A DNA stretch of 64,000 nt from Glomus cerebriforme (GCA_003550305.1 QKYT01000130.1:58724-122723), one strand, 5' to 3'. Counted from the first letter of the stretch, positions 1 through 13,266 are shown. Numbers and translations are program-made. Notes: generated by a model from the sequence alone, not told the origin.

Positions 1-753
1 TTTGCTTAGCAGAGCCAAATTTTCTTAAGTCATAATGAGAGTTTGCTTAACAGAATTGAAAATAGTTTGCTTATTGATTATAGTAAATTTTGAAATTTTC
101 ATCTGACTTATACATAGATTATTTGGGATCTTATTAGTTTTATACTATAGATGTCAAAGAAGGCCAATTACAAGAATCGTCAGCATAACTTTGCTAGCAT
201 GGATGATATAGACAAATAGTTCATTACTCAAAATTTTACTTAACATCATCAGGATGCTTTGAGATGGAAACGCTGTAATTCTAAAGCTTCAAGAAAATGA
301 TTTGTGAAGCAAACTGGTGTTAGATGGTCTAAATTGCTGCAGTTATTGTATTTTAATCTGATTTATTTTATAATAGTAAATCTGATACACTACCTATTCC
401 TAGGCATTGCAAGATGAATTGTAAAGCAAATCTGAATAGATTAAGAAATATTAACAAAGAATATTCTAAATGAAATATAGAAAAAGATGAATTAATTTTC
501 TGTACCAGCAGATATCAGTCAAATTCTGGAAAAAATATATTATGGTGAAGGCTTTTTGAATTTTACTGCCAATCAATAAAAAATTTTTTTTACAATTTAT
601 TCAATTGTCTCACTTTGGGATTATTTGAAAAATGATGATTGTAAAATTCTTACATATTTTGTAAAAGTTTGGCAGCTTTTTGTTAATAGAATTGTTTGAT
701 ATAATGACTGAAGTCCATTAGAAATTAATTGAAATAGTAAACTAATAGAAAAC
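1..753 (+). pseudogene. Decayed DNA-transposon protein, 5' portion (split by the LINE)
   Basis: Conceptual translation across frames gives broken but recognisable stretches: NYKNRQHNFASMDD near 155-210, GVRWSKLLQLLYF near 315-355, a HNLFLG-like patch near 385-410 and SLWDYLKNDDCKIL near 610-655. These recall a multicopy transposon-associated protein family of Glomeromycota and basidiomycetes (CACTA/Tnp2-like in my recollection; the superfamily is not certain). Many stops and frameshifts make it non-functional. The sequence resumes after the LINE at 9,662, so this was one relic before the LINE landed in it. Nothing else is seen in these bases. Confidence 0.55.
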
Positions 754-771
754 AATTATAGTTGAGATCAA
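754..771. repeat. Left target-site duplication of the LINE
   Basis: The 18 bases here (AATTATAGTTGAGATCAA) recur with one T-to-C difference directly after the poly(A) tail at 9,644-9,661. An 18-bp duplication next to a poly(A) tail is typical of target-primed reverse transcription. Confidence 0.9.
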
Positions 772-963
772 GAATGAAAAAAATCAAACTCTTTCCACTA
801 ATTTTTTGTCCACAATTTTTAGCAACGATTAAATACTCTTTACTAATATTTTTATTATAAATTTGTTTCTTTTCTTTTTATTTAAATTTATTTTCTTCTT
901 TATTTTCTCATATTTCTTAGCTTAAATACTTCTCTGTACTATCTTTTACTATGAAAAAACAAT

Positions 964-3330
964 TTGCTTTTTAAAAACTTTTTACTTTTTCAAGAACAGG
1001 AAAAAATCACTTTAGTCAAACACACGCTTCTTTTAATTTCTAATTTAGATTTATCTATTGCAAGATTCATAGGTTCTTCAGATTCCTCCAATATTTTACT
1101 TATTTGGCTTATTCGAAACCTTTTACAAGCTCAGGATGGAGAAATACAGAACATTATGCTCTCTTTTTCCTCCCCTGACCTTTGGCCTAATATCAAGTCT
1201 CCCAAATTGGACAATACTAACAATATCAACAACATGTCTATTTCTAACCTTAATTCCAGATGTAATGATGTTCATCCCCCTTTAGGAATTCCTCCCAAGA
1301 AAGGAAAGGACCCTTCCTATCGGTATAAACAAATAAATGATGACGATATTTCTGTCACATCCTCTTTCAAATTGATTGATTGTAATGCAAATAACAATAA
1401 CAATAATATCACGCGCCTGGCACGTCCACGTGATAATAGTCCCGATGATATGGTATCACCAATACTAATCCCAACAGAAGATCATGTGCTCACTCTGATG
1501 CAAGACATCGTCCCACTCAATCCAATCAACATATCTTCTACTACTAATAAAGATAACAGCGACCCTCCACCCAATCTCGCAACTATTATTCTCCCAACTT
1601 CACTAGTTCTGATGGATACGTCGTCTTCTAATGACTCTCTCATTAAAAAAGCCAACTTCAAGAAAAAGAAGAAATCAAAACAAGATCCTGAGTCAGTTAT
1701 ATCTTCAGAAGTCGTCTACCCTCACGTTTTTATTGATATACTGATTGACGTCTCAGAGCTCGCTACCCCCCTATGTTAATGACACTGACTAAAGATAACG
1801 ATCTTCCGATCTCGATTCCTCAAGAAATTTTGAATATCACTTTTAACGAGATTGTTAACAAATTGATCGATATGATCATTGACCAATTAGATTCTACTCA
1901 CTTATCTTCAACCTTATATAATCCAACTACTGATCAGCTATCTACCCGATATCTGGCGCCTTTATCTTCTACTGGCGTTTTAGACAAATCACATTCATTC
2001 ACCGCTTCTCAAAATTCTTCCTCACAGGTTGATTCTTCAATTCATCCCCTCTCATTTGATACTCGTATTGCCATCCAAAGAGCACAAGTTGCCATTAAAA
2101 AAGACCCTTGCATCAAAAACATTAAAGCCATCAAACACAAGAGAGAATACTTAAAGAGCATCAAAGCTGAAGAATCTTCTTCTAATCAATCGCAACACGC
2201 ATTATCTTCCCGCTAGAATACACCTATGATGGTTTTATCACAGTGGAAGTTATCAAACTTGATTCATCTATCAAAAACCATGAGGAATTACTAGGTTTCA
2301 TTGAACTATTCATGCAACAATTTGATCACTTTTCTAGTGTTAATTACTGCTTTACCGAATCAGTACCTTCAGTTATTGTCAAATTTTCTAAACATGAAGA
2401 TCTAATCAAGGCTGCCAATTTTTTTAAATATGGACATCACACAGGCAGAATGAAACCTATCCCAAAGATCTATTACCGTATGGGCAGAGACAAAGTTTTG
2501 TGTAGAGGATTCAAAATAATCAATATTTCAGTTAATATTGAATTAGACATAGTAGAACATGCAATTAGACATGTGCTTAAAGGTGAAACCTTCTATCTTC
2601 GCCATCTGTCGAAACATTCCGTTGACAAAAAAGCGCAAAACAAGAACATATTCTTTACTGCTTCCAGCAGTAATGCTTGTAATTTGTTAAAATATACCTG
2701 ATTCATCACAGTCGGTAGAGATGTTTTTAGACTTGCACCCGCCTACTTCAAAAAATCGAACATCAAAAATTGCAATAAATATGTAGGAAAATTCACAGGC
2801 TTCTCTTCAACCCACGACCTGGCCTACATCAAAGACCATTTTCAAGATATGACGAATCTTAAAAATGTTTATCGAAGAACCAATGACAATAATATTTACT
2901 TAGAATTTGAGTCAGAATCTGATCTCTTTAACGCCTGTAACTCAAATATATTCATTGACAAACTCAAAATCAAAGGTATTCCAAGAGGCACCAATTGGAC
3001 TGACAGAGATGCTTTTCTCGAATCTCACTATAGCAAATGCTGTAATTCGATGTTCACTACCCCAGCCTGTGCCACTGCTTCTAACCGTACTCCTATCTCC
3101 TTTTCACGTTAGAAACAAGCAAATTCACAAACTGATTTGGACAAGGAATTACTTACCAATTCTTGGAACTCCTTTACCGAAGAGTCAATTATGATATCGC
3201 TCCTTCAAGACTCCATTATTTCTCAACCTAGTAACGTTCAAGGTCCCGCACTAATGGATCAATTATATTCTCAATCTCTAGCCAACTATGCCCTTTCTTC
3301 TCAAGAATGGGCGTACCAACCTTGGTAAAT
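964..3330 (+). pseudogene. LINE ORF1-like region, broken
   Basis: Open stretches in frame 1 (to 1,779), frame 3 (1,773-2,216) and frame 2 (2,243-2,701, 2,849-3,112, 3,137-3,328) form a disrupted first ORF. The first part is Ser/Pro/Asn-rich and disordered; a basic segment (about 2,060-2,190, IKKDPCIKNIKAIKHKREYL) precedes a more compact region. The frame-2 pieces are separated by single stops (TGA at 2,699, TAG at 3,110, TAA at 3,326), so they were one protein. No start codon is convincing: the first in-frame ATG of frame 1 is at about 1,155. No known ORF1 domain was recognised, and the role as nucleic-acid-binding LINE ORF1 is inferred from position only. Confidence 0.6.
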
Positions 3331-6300
3331 CGGCGTTTCTGTTTCAACGCCTCAATTGTTAACAAATTTGAATTACAGTCAACAGGAGGTGGATCCTTTT
3401 CCTCCATCCACACAATTCCCCTTCACAATAACTTAAGAGGCACACCTATTTCAGACGTTCATCATTCTCCTATAAGCATTGGGGTTTCTCCCCATCACAC
3501 TCCTTCACATTTCGAACTTCTTTCTAAATTAAACATTATTCATAATAATATTAATGGTTTGAAACATAACCCTACCAAGCTCACTCAACTTATGGAATTC
3601 ACCACAGAATCCAACGCTTATATTGTTAGAGTCACGAAAACTAATATTGATAGCAAAGCCGGCAACTTCATCCCCTATAATAAATATTACAAAAGGTACT
3701 TCTCAGAATATGATGACAAAATCAAAGGCTCAGGAGTTGCGCTATTAATACACAAGATTTGGCTTAAACACTTAGGCAGGATCGAATGCCCCAACCCTTA
3801 CTATATCAAAGTCACTTTCTATTTTAAAGGATGCACATGTCACATAGAGGTTGTTTACATGGAACCAAACAACAAGACCAATACTTCCTTGCTTCATCAC
3901 CGGATTACTTAAAGACAAACTCATTAACTACAATAGAAGAGAAGAATCTTTTATTATTCTAGGAGATTTTAACACTCTCAGGAATAAAAGACTCGACCAC
4001 TCTAGACAAAAAGGACACATAAGGCCTGCATACAAGCTTTTTATTTCTTTTGAAGAACTAGACTACATAGACTTATTTAGAGAACTTCATCCCAATTCAA
4101 GAACTTATTCATACACACATGATTTTACCAAAACTCGAATAGACTATATTTGGCTCTCTTCAGCATTTTCGGATACCTTAATCAAAGTGAATATTATCCC
4201 CTCGCTAGATATTACTGATTCAGATCATGACATTAATATTTCTTCTATCAATTTCAGTTTTCACATCTCTTACAATATACATAACACCTTTAGCAAAAGC
4301 GGTCAAGAGCAACGGAAAGTATTTCAATACGATAAAGCTTTGTCTGAACAATGGTCTGCCTATCATTCACAAGTTATGGAACTTTTACAATCCGAAGGAG
4401 TTCTGTCTTTGATTGATTCTCTAATGCCCTCTTCCTTTGATCAAAATAAGGCTGATCGCATTTGGGACTTGATCACCTCATCGATTCAACAAGCCGCTAA
4501 TAATAATATACCTTATTCGTTGATTTCTAACAAAAATCTCAAAAGAGTCCAAATTCACAAACACAAATCTTTTTATAAAAAACACGTACAGGTCTTCAAA
4601 GTTCTTTCCAGGCTAAGGAAGTTACTTAACATCACTAAAGATTTCCAGGACCCTTCACACTTTCCGCCTGATTTTTTACTTATGTTACAGTCCATTCAAC
4701 GCACCATTTCCTGTCTTAAACTTACGCCTCTAAATGAATTTGCCAATGAATATGAAGACCTACCCGCGCCCTCATGGCATGAGTTTATTCATATATGGAT
4801 TGACTATCAAAAGGCGACGCTACTTAAAATTTTCCACAAAGAAAGAGATAATAATATTAAATTAGCTATTAACAAAAGGAACTACAACATTATCGATGAT
4901 CAAAAGAAAATGCTTAACTATATTTTGGAACAGTCATCAAAAAGGATAGTTGTAGATCGCTTAAGAATCAACACGGATACTCCAGATGAATCCATGCTAC
5001 TCGAATCAGAGGAAGTTAAAAAAGAAGTTGCGCACACTTTTCAAAAGATATTTCAGATCTGCCATTACAAGTTCGCTAACTTATCAGCAGAATGGGCGGA
5101 AATTTACTGCCCTATAGAATCAATCAACTCTGATATATATACCGTATATAGCGGGCCACAGTACCCCGGGTATCTTGCAAAAATCGGGGGTTTGACCCTG
5201 TACCCCCGGGTACTAAATAAAACCTAAAAATTCCGTTTTTTGCGAATATCTCACGATATACCGGTCCAATTTGAAGATCTTTTTTTATTATGAAGAGCTC
5301 AATGAGAGCTATCAAACAAAAAAAAGATGGCTCAAATCTGATCACTGGATCACGAGATAATTGTAAAATATCCTCCCGGATACTATACAATTCTATTAAA
5401 TTTTTCAAGAGGGGTACTATGCATAGGGGGGGTACTATGGCCCGTGATATACGGTAGTTTGCTCTCTCATCCCCCTACTAGAGAAGAATGGCTGTCAGTC
5501 CTAAAAACTTTAAACAATGATTCTGCTCCTAGCATCTCTGGCATTGGATACACTTTAATTAAAAAATGCCCCTTAAAGGTTCAGGACGTTTTTGCTAAAT
5601 TTGCTGGTCACTCGTTAACTACAGCTATCATTCCAAAGAAATAGAAACTATCACAGCTTATTCCCATTCCTAAACCAACTGATGAGTGGAATTACAACTT
5701 ATCGCATACTCATCCTATTCTACTTTTAGAATACTTTTGGAAATGCGTTGTCAAGATTCTTACTTCCTGACTCTCCTCTATTTGTACAAAGCATAATGTG
5801 CTCAAGGGACCTAACTATGCGGGACTTCCCAGTAATGACACTTCTACCCCTTAACATTACTAAATATTATTATTACAGAAGCAAAAAGGTCCAAGTCTGA
5901 GTTGTGGTTAGCAAATCAAGACATGCAAAAAACTTTCGACTCTATTTCAATGACATCCTTACGGAAAGCTCTTGAGCGCATCAAAGTACCGAATATTGCT
6001 ATAAATTTTATCATTAACTTATTTGATTCGTGACAAATCGCCGTTATCACAGAATTCAGTCTCACCAATTTTTTTACGGCTAAAGCCGGTATCGATCAAG
6101 AAGAAGTGATCTCCCTCCTCCTTTGGCGCATTTTTTACGATCTGTTTCTTTACCGAGTACAACAATCAAAAAATAGTGGCATAATTCTTCAAGTTTCTTC
6201 AGCTTCTAACAACTCCCTGCTGTTTACAGATAATCCAACTCCGTTTAAGGCTGCTGCCTCCGCTTATGCAGACGATACGCAGAGATAGGAAACTCAAAAG

Positions 6301-9300
6301 CTGATTTACAGCATACTATTAATATTTTGAATAAATTTTTTGACATTAACGATATTCAAATCAACAGGAAAAAGTCGTCACTAATGGTCTTCAATCCCAC
6401 GTTACCAAGGGATCAATGTAGCATTATTATGGGCACTGGACAATTTAGCAATTTAATTCAGGCTCTTGACAAAAGTCTCACTGAACGTATTCTTGGAGTT
6501 TGATTTACCACGGGTAACCAACATACTGCCGATATTAATATAGCCTCCCACAAAATCAACAGTATTTGCAAATTAATTCGTAAAAAAAAACTTACTATAG
6601 GACAATTAGTTTACATTGTGAACAGCGTTTTCATTACAAGACTTCAATATAGGCTAATGCTGACTTCCTTACCTGATTATAGATTAGATAAACTGTACTC
6701 TCTCTTTACAACATTCTGCAAATATAAGCTAGGTCTTTCGATAACTTTGGCTAATAACATTTTATTTCACCCCGCCTTAGAAGGCCTCTGAGACTTTTCT
6801 CATTCTATAAGAGAACAACAGATTACTAACTTCCTATTACATCTTAATTCCAAGGAACCTCTTAGAGATTCAACACATATTACCTTGAAAAATTGTCAAT
6901 TAGACTTAGGATTTGTTATACCACTTCTGGACCACAAAGTTTTACCCGAAGATTTCATTTTAGCCCCTTATTGCCTCCACTTACGCATTCTATCTTCCAT
7001 GAACTCTTTACTACTTAAGGTTACTTCTCCACCTTTGGTTAAGGATTCATGGACAGTTATAGGTTCTGGTCCAGCCATCAAAGCCTTAATTTACGATAAC
7101 TTACCAATGGAGGCCACCTCTTTACTGAAATTTTCAACTAAACATCGCCTATTTTATATTTCACAAATTATTACGTCTGATTACGATAACGTTCTTAGCT
7201 GGAAACAAGTAAAATTCTGCCAGCTGAAGAGCCTAAAAGGCAAAATTCCTAGCATGTTTGCTTCCCTACAATTATTAGGTTTCAACTATCTGACGAGTGT
7301 TACTGATGACAGAGATGCAAACTTTGCTTTGACTAACACGGGTATATTACCTGAACCATACATTCCCTTCACACCAGATAGGCGAAAGAAAGAATGGATT
7401 AAAGGCACCACATATGCAAATAATATTTACGGCAGAATCCTTTACAAAAGTAATGACCATTTCACAGTTCAGCATTTTTTACCTTCTCCTTTCTATAATG
7501 GCAAGGGCGATTCTTGCTTGACCTTGACCTCCTGTCAAAATGAGTCATGCAATGCAGTCAAAAAGACAGACCTATCATTAACTTCATGATCAGATGCTAG
7601 ATGCACTTTTCATATTTCGTCTTTAGCAAATTTCAACAGTTTAGTTAATATTAAAAAAGCTCCCTTGGAGTCAGGATTTATTGACAATACTTACATTTCG
7701 GACCTTTTCTACAATCACAATTATTCCACTCATAACGTCAATGATTCAGACTTTACATCAGCTAGGAATTTCTTACCGGTCATTTACTTATCGAATTGTA
7801 ATTCAGCCGAAGAAGTTCTTATATGCAACTTTATTGAAAATTTTGAGTCTCAGGAACATTTAATTTTTCTTTTAAAGAATCTATAATTACTTTCTACAAA
7901 CGACATTTATATTTATACTGATGGCTCTTTGTCCTCTTCATCAACTCCCATTATGGGTGCAGGCTGGATTGTTAAAGACTTTCCAGATTTATATTTCAAC
8001 TGCCAATTATTCGATTGGCTATCCTCCACAAGAGCAGAATTATACGCTATATTTACAGCTGTTTTAGTTACGCCTTCATTTTCAAATTTATTTATTTATA
8101 CTAATAGCAAAGCAGCCATAGACGGGATTAATCAAGTTTTAGATATAGGATATAATAGTTGTAGAAATATTTTTAAAATTAATAATAGATCTTTTCTTCT
8201 TTCTATTTCTTATTTATTAGATGCTAAACATATTTCATTACATTTGGTCAAAGTTAAAGGCCAATCAGGTGATCCTCTCAACGATGTAGCAGACAGACTA
8301 GCTAAACAAGAAACTCAAAGCCGCGATGTCATAGGCGCTTGTCATTATTACGATTTTGATATGATTCAATATCAATTGGTTTGGGATAATATTCCCGTCG
8401 AGAAATCCACTCGCTTATTTGTAAAATTACTCCATAGCGCCAAAGTAGCTGCCTTCTGGTTCATGAATTATTACAACTATGATTTATATGACAGCACATA
8501 CTCCTTCACTCATTGGACTTCTTTGTGAACTACGTTTTTCACTAGGAACAATTCACTTTGCTTCCACTCTACAATTCATGATAGTTTTTCGCATCACCTT
8601 AAACTTTTAACCTTGGCTCTTCCCACTATGAACATTATAAAAGAACAACATCCAGCGAAATTCATGAATGATAAATGCTTTTTTTGTGCTTCCGAGCAAG
8701 AAACCCTTTCCATTTGATTGGTTGTCCCAGTTTAACTTCAAAATGGACTTGCGTCATAGATAAAGCGATCTCTAACACCTCTCAATTCATTCTCAATTGG
8801 AATCCTTTCATCAACTCAGACACTCGACAAGTTCAGCAGGATGCTTTAATTTCCTTTCTCAAGGGTTTCTTTACTGATGATCTTTTTAACCAAAGTGATC
8901 AGCATTGGCTCTTATTTCACACATTCCGTTCCATCCATTTCAATTCCAGATTCCGTAAACTTCATAGAATCACCAAATCTAATCAATTTACTTTTCAAAT
9001 TCTGGATAAGCTGATCACTTTTCTCATTTAAGCCTTTCATCGCTACATTTGGCTTCTGCATAATAAACTTTTTAAAAAATGGGAATCATCGATAGATATG
9101 ATGGCCTGTTCCAACTACTCATCTTCTCCTTACTCAAGTACACACCGTCTGAGCAAAATCTACCATTATATTGGCGATTCTCCTTTCGACGAATTCTATA
9201 ATCTGATAGAGAGTTCCACTATCCGTGATCTTTGTGTCTTCTCCAGATGGAAAGATAGGATGTTTAGCTTTATTAAAGAGGGGTATCATTTAGGGGATAT

Positions 9301-9460
9301 TGTTATTAAAAAAGTAGATAAAATAGCAAAACTTACAGAGGGAATGTATAATAGTATTTTGTACAAAAATTTGGATTTAAAGTTAGACACTTATAATTAT
9401 TTGCTAGATAAACTAGTTAGTTATTTTGATTCATCACAGATACAAGATCAGGAAGGTTAA
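3307..9460 (+). pseudogene. LINE ORF2 relic: endonuclease, reverse transcriptase, RNase H, zf-RVT
   Basis: The endonuclease begins near 3,530 (NNINGLKHNPTKL) and ends near 4,240, with ILGDFN at about 3,957 and TDSDHDI at about 4,215. The position where family members have a catalytic Glu reads VTKTNI (about 3,630), an apparent E-to-K change. The frame jumps near 3,870 within this domain. RT signals are IPKK-stop-KLSQLIPIPKP at about 5,630-5,685, NQDMQKTFDSIS near 5,920 and AYADDTQ at about 6,262-6,282. RNase H spans about 7,905-8,330 (YTDGS, then TRAELYAI, then DVADRLAK). A zinc-finger motif, CFFCASEQETLSHLIGC, lies at about 8,678-8,725 across a frameshift. Further frameshifts sit near 5,850 and 6,280. 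Stops include 5,642, 5,768, 6,031, 6,501, 6,789, 7,587, 7,884, 8,526 and 9,029. It once coded the retrotransposition enzyme and cannot do so now. Confidence 0.85.
5142..5454. mobile_element. 313-bp MITE with TA target duplication, inside the LINE
   Basis: Terminal inverted repeats of about 25 bp begin CCGTATATAGCGGGCCACAG at the left and, as reverse complement, CCGTATATCACGGGCCATAG at the right, with three mismatches. The element is flanked by TA at 5,140-5,141 and 5,455-5,456, as for Tc1/mariner-type elements. There is no coding capacity. Element plus duplicated TA is 315 bp, a multiple of three, so the LINE frame is the same on both sides. A diverged relative in opposite orientation lies at 24,287-24,532. 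Confidence 0.88.
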
Positions 9461-9643
9461 ATTATGATTGAATTAAGTTCTTGGTAACAAAACTTTTTTC
9501 TTGAATTTAATCTTCACGTGACAAGTTATACTTTTCTGTCACAGAGGGTATATTCATGATTTATCTTTGTAATTATGTATTCTTTATAGAACTTCAATAA
9601 TTATAATAAATAAGATTAACTTGTCTTAAAAAAAAAAAAAAAA

Positions 9644-9661
9644 AATTATAGTTGAGACCAA
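9644..9661. repeat. Right target-site duplication of the LINE
   Basis: AATTATAGTTGAGACCAA directly follows the poly(A) tail and matches 754-771 at 17 of 18 positions. Confidence 0.9.
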
Positions 9662-10640
9662 ATCACATTGAATCTACATTTGGCACTTCATTTATATGAA
9701 TGCTCATTTGATTATGAACCTTTATATGCTTTTTGGTGTTTTTCTTTTGAGTATATGAATGACATGCTGGATAAGTCAAATTTACGTATATTTTTATTAA
9801 TTTTTGGTTAATTTCACTTACTAATTCTCATATTTTTTAGGCTCTTTATCTAATAACTACTGATATATCAAACTAAAACTTATGTGAAGAATGATGTTTG
9901 ATGCACAGATTATAGCTAAAAGTTCTGAAATAAACCCAAAGAGTATCGAATTACTTAAGAATTGTCTGAATGTTAGATCTTTATCAGCAACAGATTTTTA
10001 CTCTATTCTATAGATATTTAGAACTCAATGATTACTGAAAAAGAACCATTTTCAAGTAAAATGTTAAGACCCTCATTTGAAGATGTATTATTATCAAGTG
10101 AAATGTTTAACCGAATGGTTAATTATTATATAGTAACCTACAAAATGTACAATTTTTGAAAACTGTTTAGAGAAGGAATTTATGATTCAATAATTATTCA
10201 TATTAAGATGAACCAATTTGGAAGATGTCAAATTGGTTCTGAAATATTTGGCTTGGCAATATCATTATGACATTGCAAGCTCTTATGTTTTATTCAAATT
10301 TATGACAAATATAATGAAGTGAACTGCTATCCAGATCAAATCTAGTATTTTTTCAAATATACAATCAATTTACCTGATGGGACTTTTGAGCATAACTTGA
10401 TATATATTTGATGGTAGCTAACAAATTCTCGATTTCATTTTAGTATTAATAATGATCAACAGACTTATAATATTGAACTTTGAAGTAAAGATTTTTATTC
10501 TAAATATCAGGATTGCATAATACTGGTACATCACATTTTAGGGATATTTATTTCTGTAAAGTACAAACTATCAACTTATCAGAATGCGGTTGAATATTTA
10601 GCAATTAATTCAATTAATAGAAAGTATTATATTCGATAAT
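9662..10640 (+). pseudogene. Decayed DNA-transposon protein, 3' portion
   Basis: This continues the relic interrupted at 753. Readable pieces are HLYECSFDYEPLYAFWCFSF at about 9,690-9,750, SRFHFSINNDQQTYNIELWS near 10,430-10,485, DCIILVHHILG near 10,510-10,545 and KYKLSTYQNAVEYLAI near 10,560-10,610, in shifting frames with many stops. The order matches the family I recall from Glomeromycota genomes, which supports an ancient intact copy. It is non-functional. Superfamily assignment (CACTA-like) is uncertain. Confidence 0.6.
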
Positions 10641-13266
10641 AAAATATGCATAATTCATACATAATTCATACAAAAAAAATAAATACGTTTATTTTTATAT
10701 TTATTGTAACTTTTTACATTTATTGTGTTATTTTTTATTATTAAATATTTAAATTCATATGTTTAATCTATTGGATTAATGAATTGTTATGAACTCTATA
10801 AAAGTATACTTTCGAATGTTAATGATGATTAAAATTCAGCTGAAATTTGAAATGAATTGGCCAAAATTTAGTCGAATCGTCACATGCCAAAACTTCTTAT
10901 TTTAACTAATGTTTAAGTATTATTTTATTTCATATCATTATGTTTATTATAAAAGCATAAAAATAGATTTTTACACTTAAAAAAAATATATGAAAAAAGA
11001 AAGTTTGTAAAAATCAAAAAATTCTAAAAAAAATTAAGAAAATATAATTACAGTATGTTATAACTTATAAAAAAATTGATATCTAAAACATAAAATTGAT
11101 TAATAAAAAATAAAAAAAAAAAGGTTAATAAATTGAAAGGTAACGATTTTACTTTTGATATGAAATTGAGTTTTTAAAAAGTGTTTGTTAGTATACTAAA
11201 TTATTGCGATTTTCAAGAAAATGATCTGCATAAAATTTACAATAAATATTCATAATACAAAAACACAAATACAATCACGTGTTATAAACAAATTAGCCAA
11301 TAAAACTAATATTTTTAATCACATGATCACGATTTAATAAAAAAAATAATTTTTCATTATAATTTATTTCTTAAATTTACAAAATTAAACATAATTAAAT
11401 AAACCTCTATTATGGATAATTACAAACTTAACATTTAGACATATATTATATTTATATCAAAAATAATCTAAATTATAATAAATAATGAAATGTTAATATT
11501 TTAATGTAATGTAATAAAAAAAACTAAAAAATTCTGAAAACAAAAAATAAAATAATAATAATAAACTTTTGAAACCTTTAAAAAATTACAATATATATGT
11601 TTTAAAAGCAAAATTATTAAATAAAAGTTTACTTACTTGTAATATAATTATTTGTATTTGTTTATAATCGTTGTAATCATGTGTAATCACAGAGTGTAAT
11701 TATGAAAATAATGTATAAAAAAGCATATAAAAGAATATTTGAAACTTATTATATAAAACCTTTAGCTTCTGTTCTTTATATAAATGAAAAAAAAATTATA
11801 TTTTAAAAAAGAAAAATTTTTTTTTACATATTACTGATCTTTACGCTACTTAAAAATAGATAAACATTTAACAAAGTTTGAAAATGAAACGTGATCTAAT
11901 AATTGGATATTAATATAATTTATGCCATTCAATTTGTCTTAATAAGAGGATTTGAATGGTGGTAATTTCATCATTTTAGCATCGATATTGGTGGAGTTTT
12001 TTTTTTATTATTAAATTCAAACTTTTATTAAGTTTAAGAATAAGAAAAAGACCTACTGATCTTGTAAAATTGCTAACTCTAAAATAAAAGTAAAACTAAT
12101 CATATATCACATTTTAAAAAATTTGCTAGCTATTACTTGCCCAAACATATACTTCACAATGAGCAGTATAGTCCAGGCTGATCATTCACAAACTCTAGGT
12201 TACAACCCAATAACACTCCATTACCAACTCTAACAATACTCTCCCCCGAGAGCATTTCTAATCACAACAGATAACCTCATTGAAATCAGATCCACATGGA
12301 GATTCTATAAAAAATTATGAATTATTTACTGATATTGCATTTCTTGAAACAAATTTTAGAAAAAAAGGTTAACTAGTGGGACTCTCCCGATTAGCATACA
12401 GGCATTCTTTCATGTCCCTCAAGAGATACCTTCATTGTCTTGGTTGTGAAATACATCAACTAGAAAATATATTAAAAAACATTTGGATCAATATTTAATC
12501 AGTACCATGTGACCAACTGTGACACATCACTAGAAAACCTGATGATCATCATGTCATTCTCCTTAAAATAAACAAAACAACTCCTTAAGGGCCAATCAAC
12601 AACAAGTAATACCAAACTAGCCTTAGATGATCATTTTTTCCAGTACCCTTTATCCCCCAAAAGAAAATGAAAAATACTAACAAAAAATGACCAAAGACTA
12701 CGCCAAAGAAATAAAAATAAAAACAAAAATAAAACAAAACAAAAAGGAATAAAATTAGGAAAAACAACTATATCTAGTTGCAAAAAACCTAAAGTAAATC
12801 TAAGGAAAATACCAAACTTCACACCAAAGAAAAGTTCTTACTCTCACAACCTATTACAAACCTTTCATCGACAAAAACCCAAAAATAAGTAAAATCATTC
12901 TTTTCCCTATAAAACTTTTTATTACTTCCCTTTTATGACTCCAAAGAGATAAAACTTGTGCAAGACTGGATAGCTTAGAAAACCAAATGCTTCCAGTTCC
13001 AAAGGTATTATTAAAGGTCATTATCCAAAAGTTGTAAAACAAAAATTGTGGATATATTTAAAAATAATAAAATGCAAACAACCTAAACTATTTTATTAAA
13101 TATTAAATAACAAAAGGAGTATTTTTACTTAAGATCCTGAAGGCTGTCACTATAGTGAACAAAGCCTTCAAAATGTATTTTTGCTTCATAAAAAATTTGG
13201 TCAAAATTTTTTGAGAAAGAGTGGCCCCTTCAATTCTCAATATTAGCAGAGTTATGCTTAATAAAT
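10641..13266. other. AT-rich gene-free stretch
   Basis: Very AT-rich sequence with many A and T runs and no convincing exon. From about 12,150 to 13,060 the composition is more mixed and the minus strand has short open stretches rich in Phe/Leu. These may be another decayed element, but no motif was recognised. A small imperfect hairpin (GAAGGC...GCCTTC) lies near 13,140-13,170. Confidence 0.5.

Larger units (their letters stand above)
772..9643 (+). mobile_element. Decayed near-full-length LINE (EN-RT-RNase H non-LTR retrotransposon)
   Basis: An approximately 8.87-kb element bounded by an 18-bp target duplication and ending in a poly(A) run (about 9,628-9,645). In order it carries an ORF1-like region, an apurinic-type endonuclease, a reverse transcriptase with a YADD box, an RNase H domain and a C-terminal zinc-finger region of zf-RVT type. 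A 3' UTR of about 170 bp ends in AACTTGTCTT before the poly(A). Several frameshifts and about a dozen in-frame stops make it dead. A MITE sits inside it at 5,142-5,454. A 5'-truncated relative with the same 3' UTR ending lies on the minus strand at 29,744-29,894. The long 5' end and the target duplication argue that this copy is essentially full length. Confidence 0.9.

Noticed and set aside
5124..5408. 94-codon minus-strand frame over the MITE
   Set aside because: It lies almost wholly within the non-coding MITE and has no homology to a protein family.
2699..8528. Alternative genetic code (TGA as Trp) in the LINE
   Set aside because: TGG is used for Trp elsewhere in the same element, TAG, TAA and frameshifts also interrupt it, and all host genes here use the standard code; decay explains the stops better.
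12585..13042. Phe/Leu-rich minus-strand frames as a membrane protein
   Set aside because: The hydrophobicity comes from A-rich sequence read in reverse (TTT codons); frames are short, overlap each other and show no start context or splice sites.
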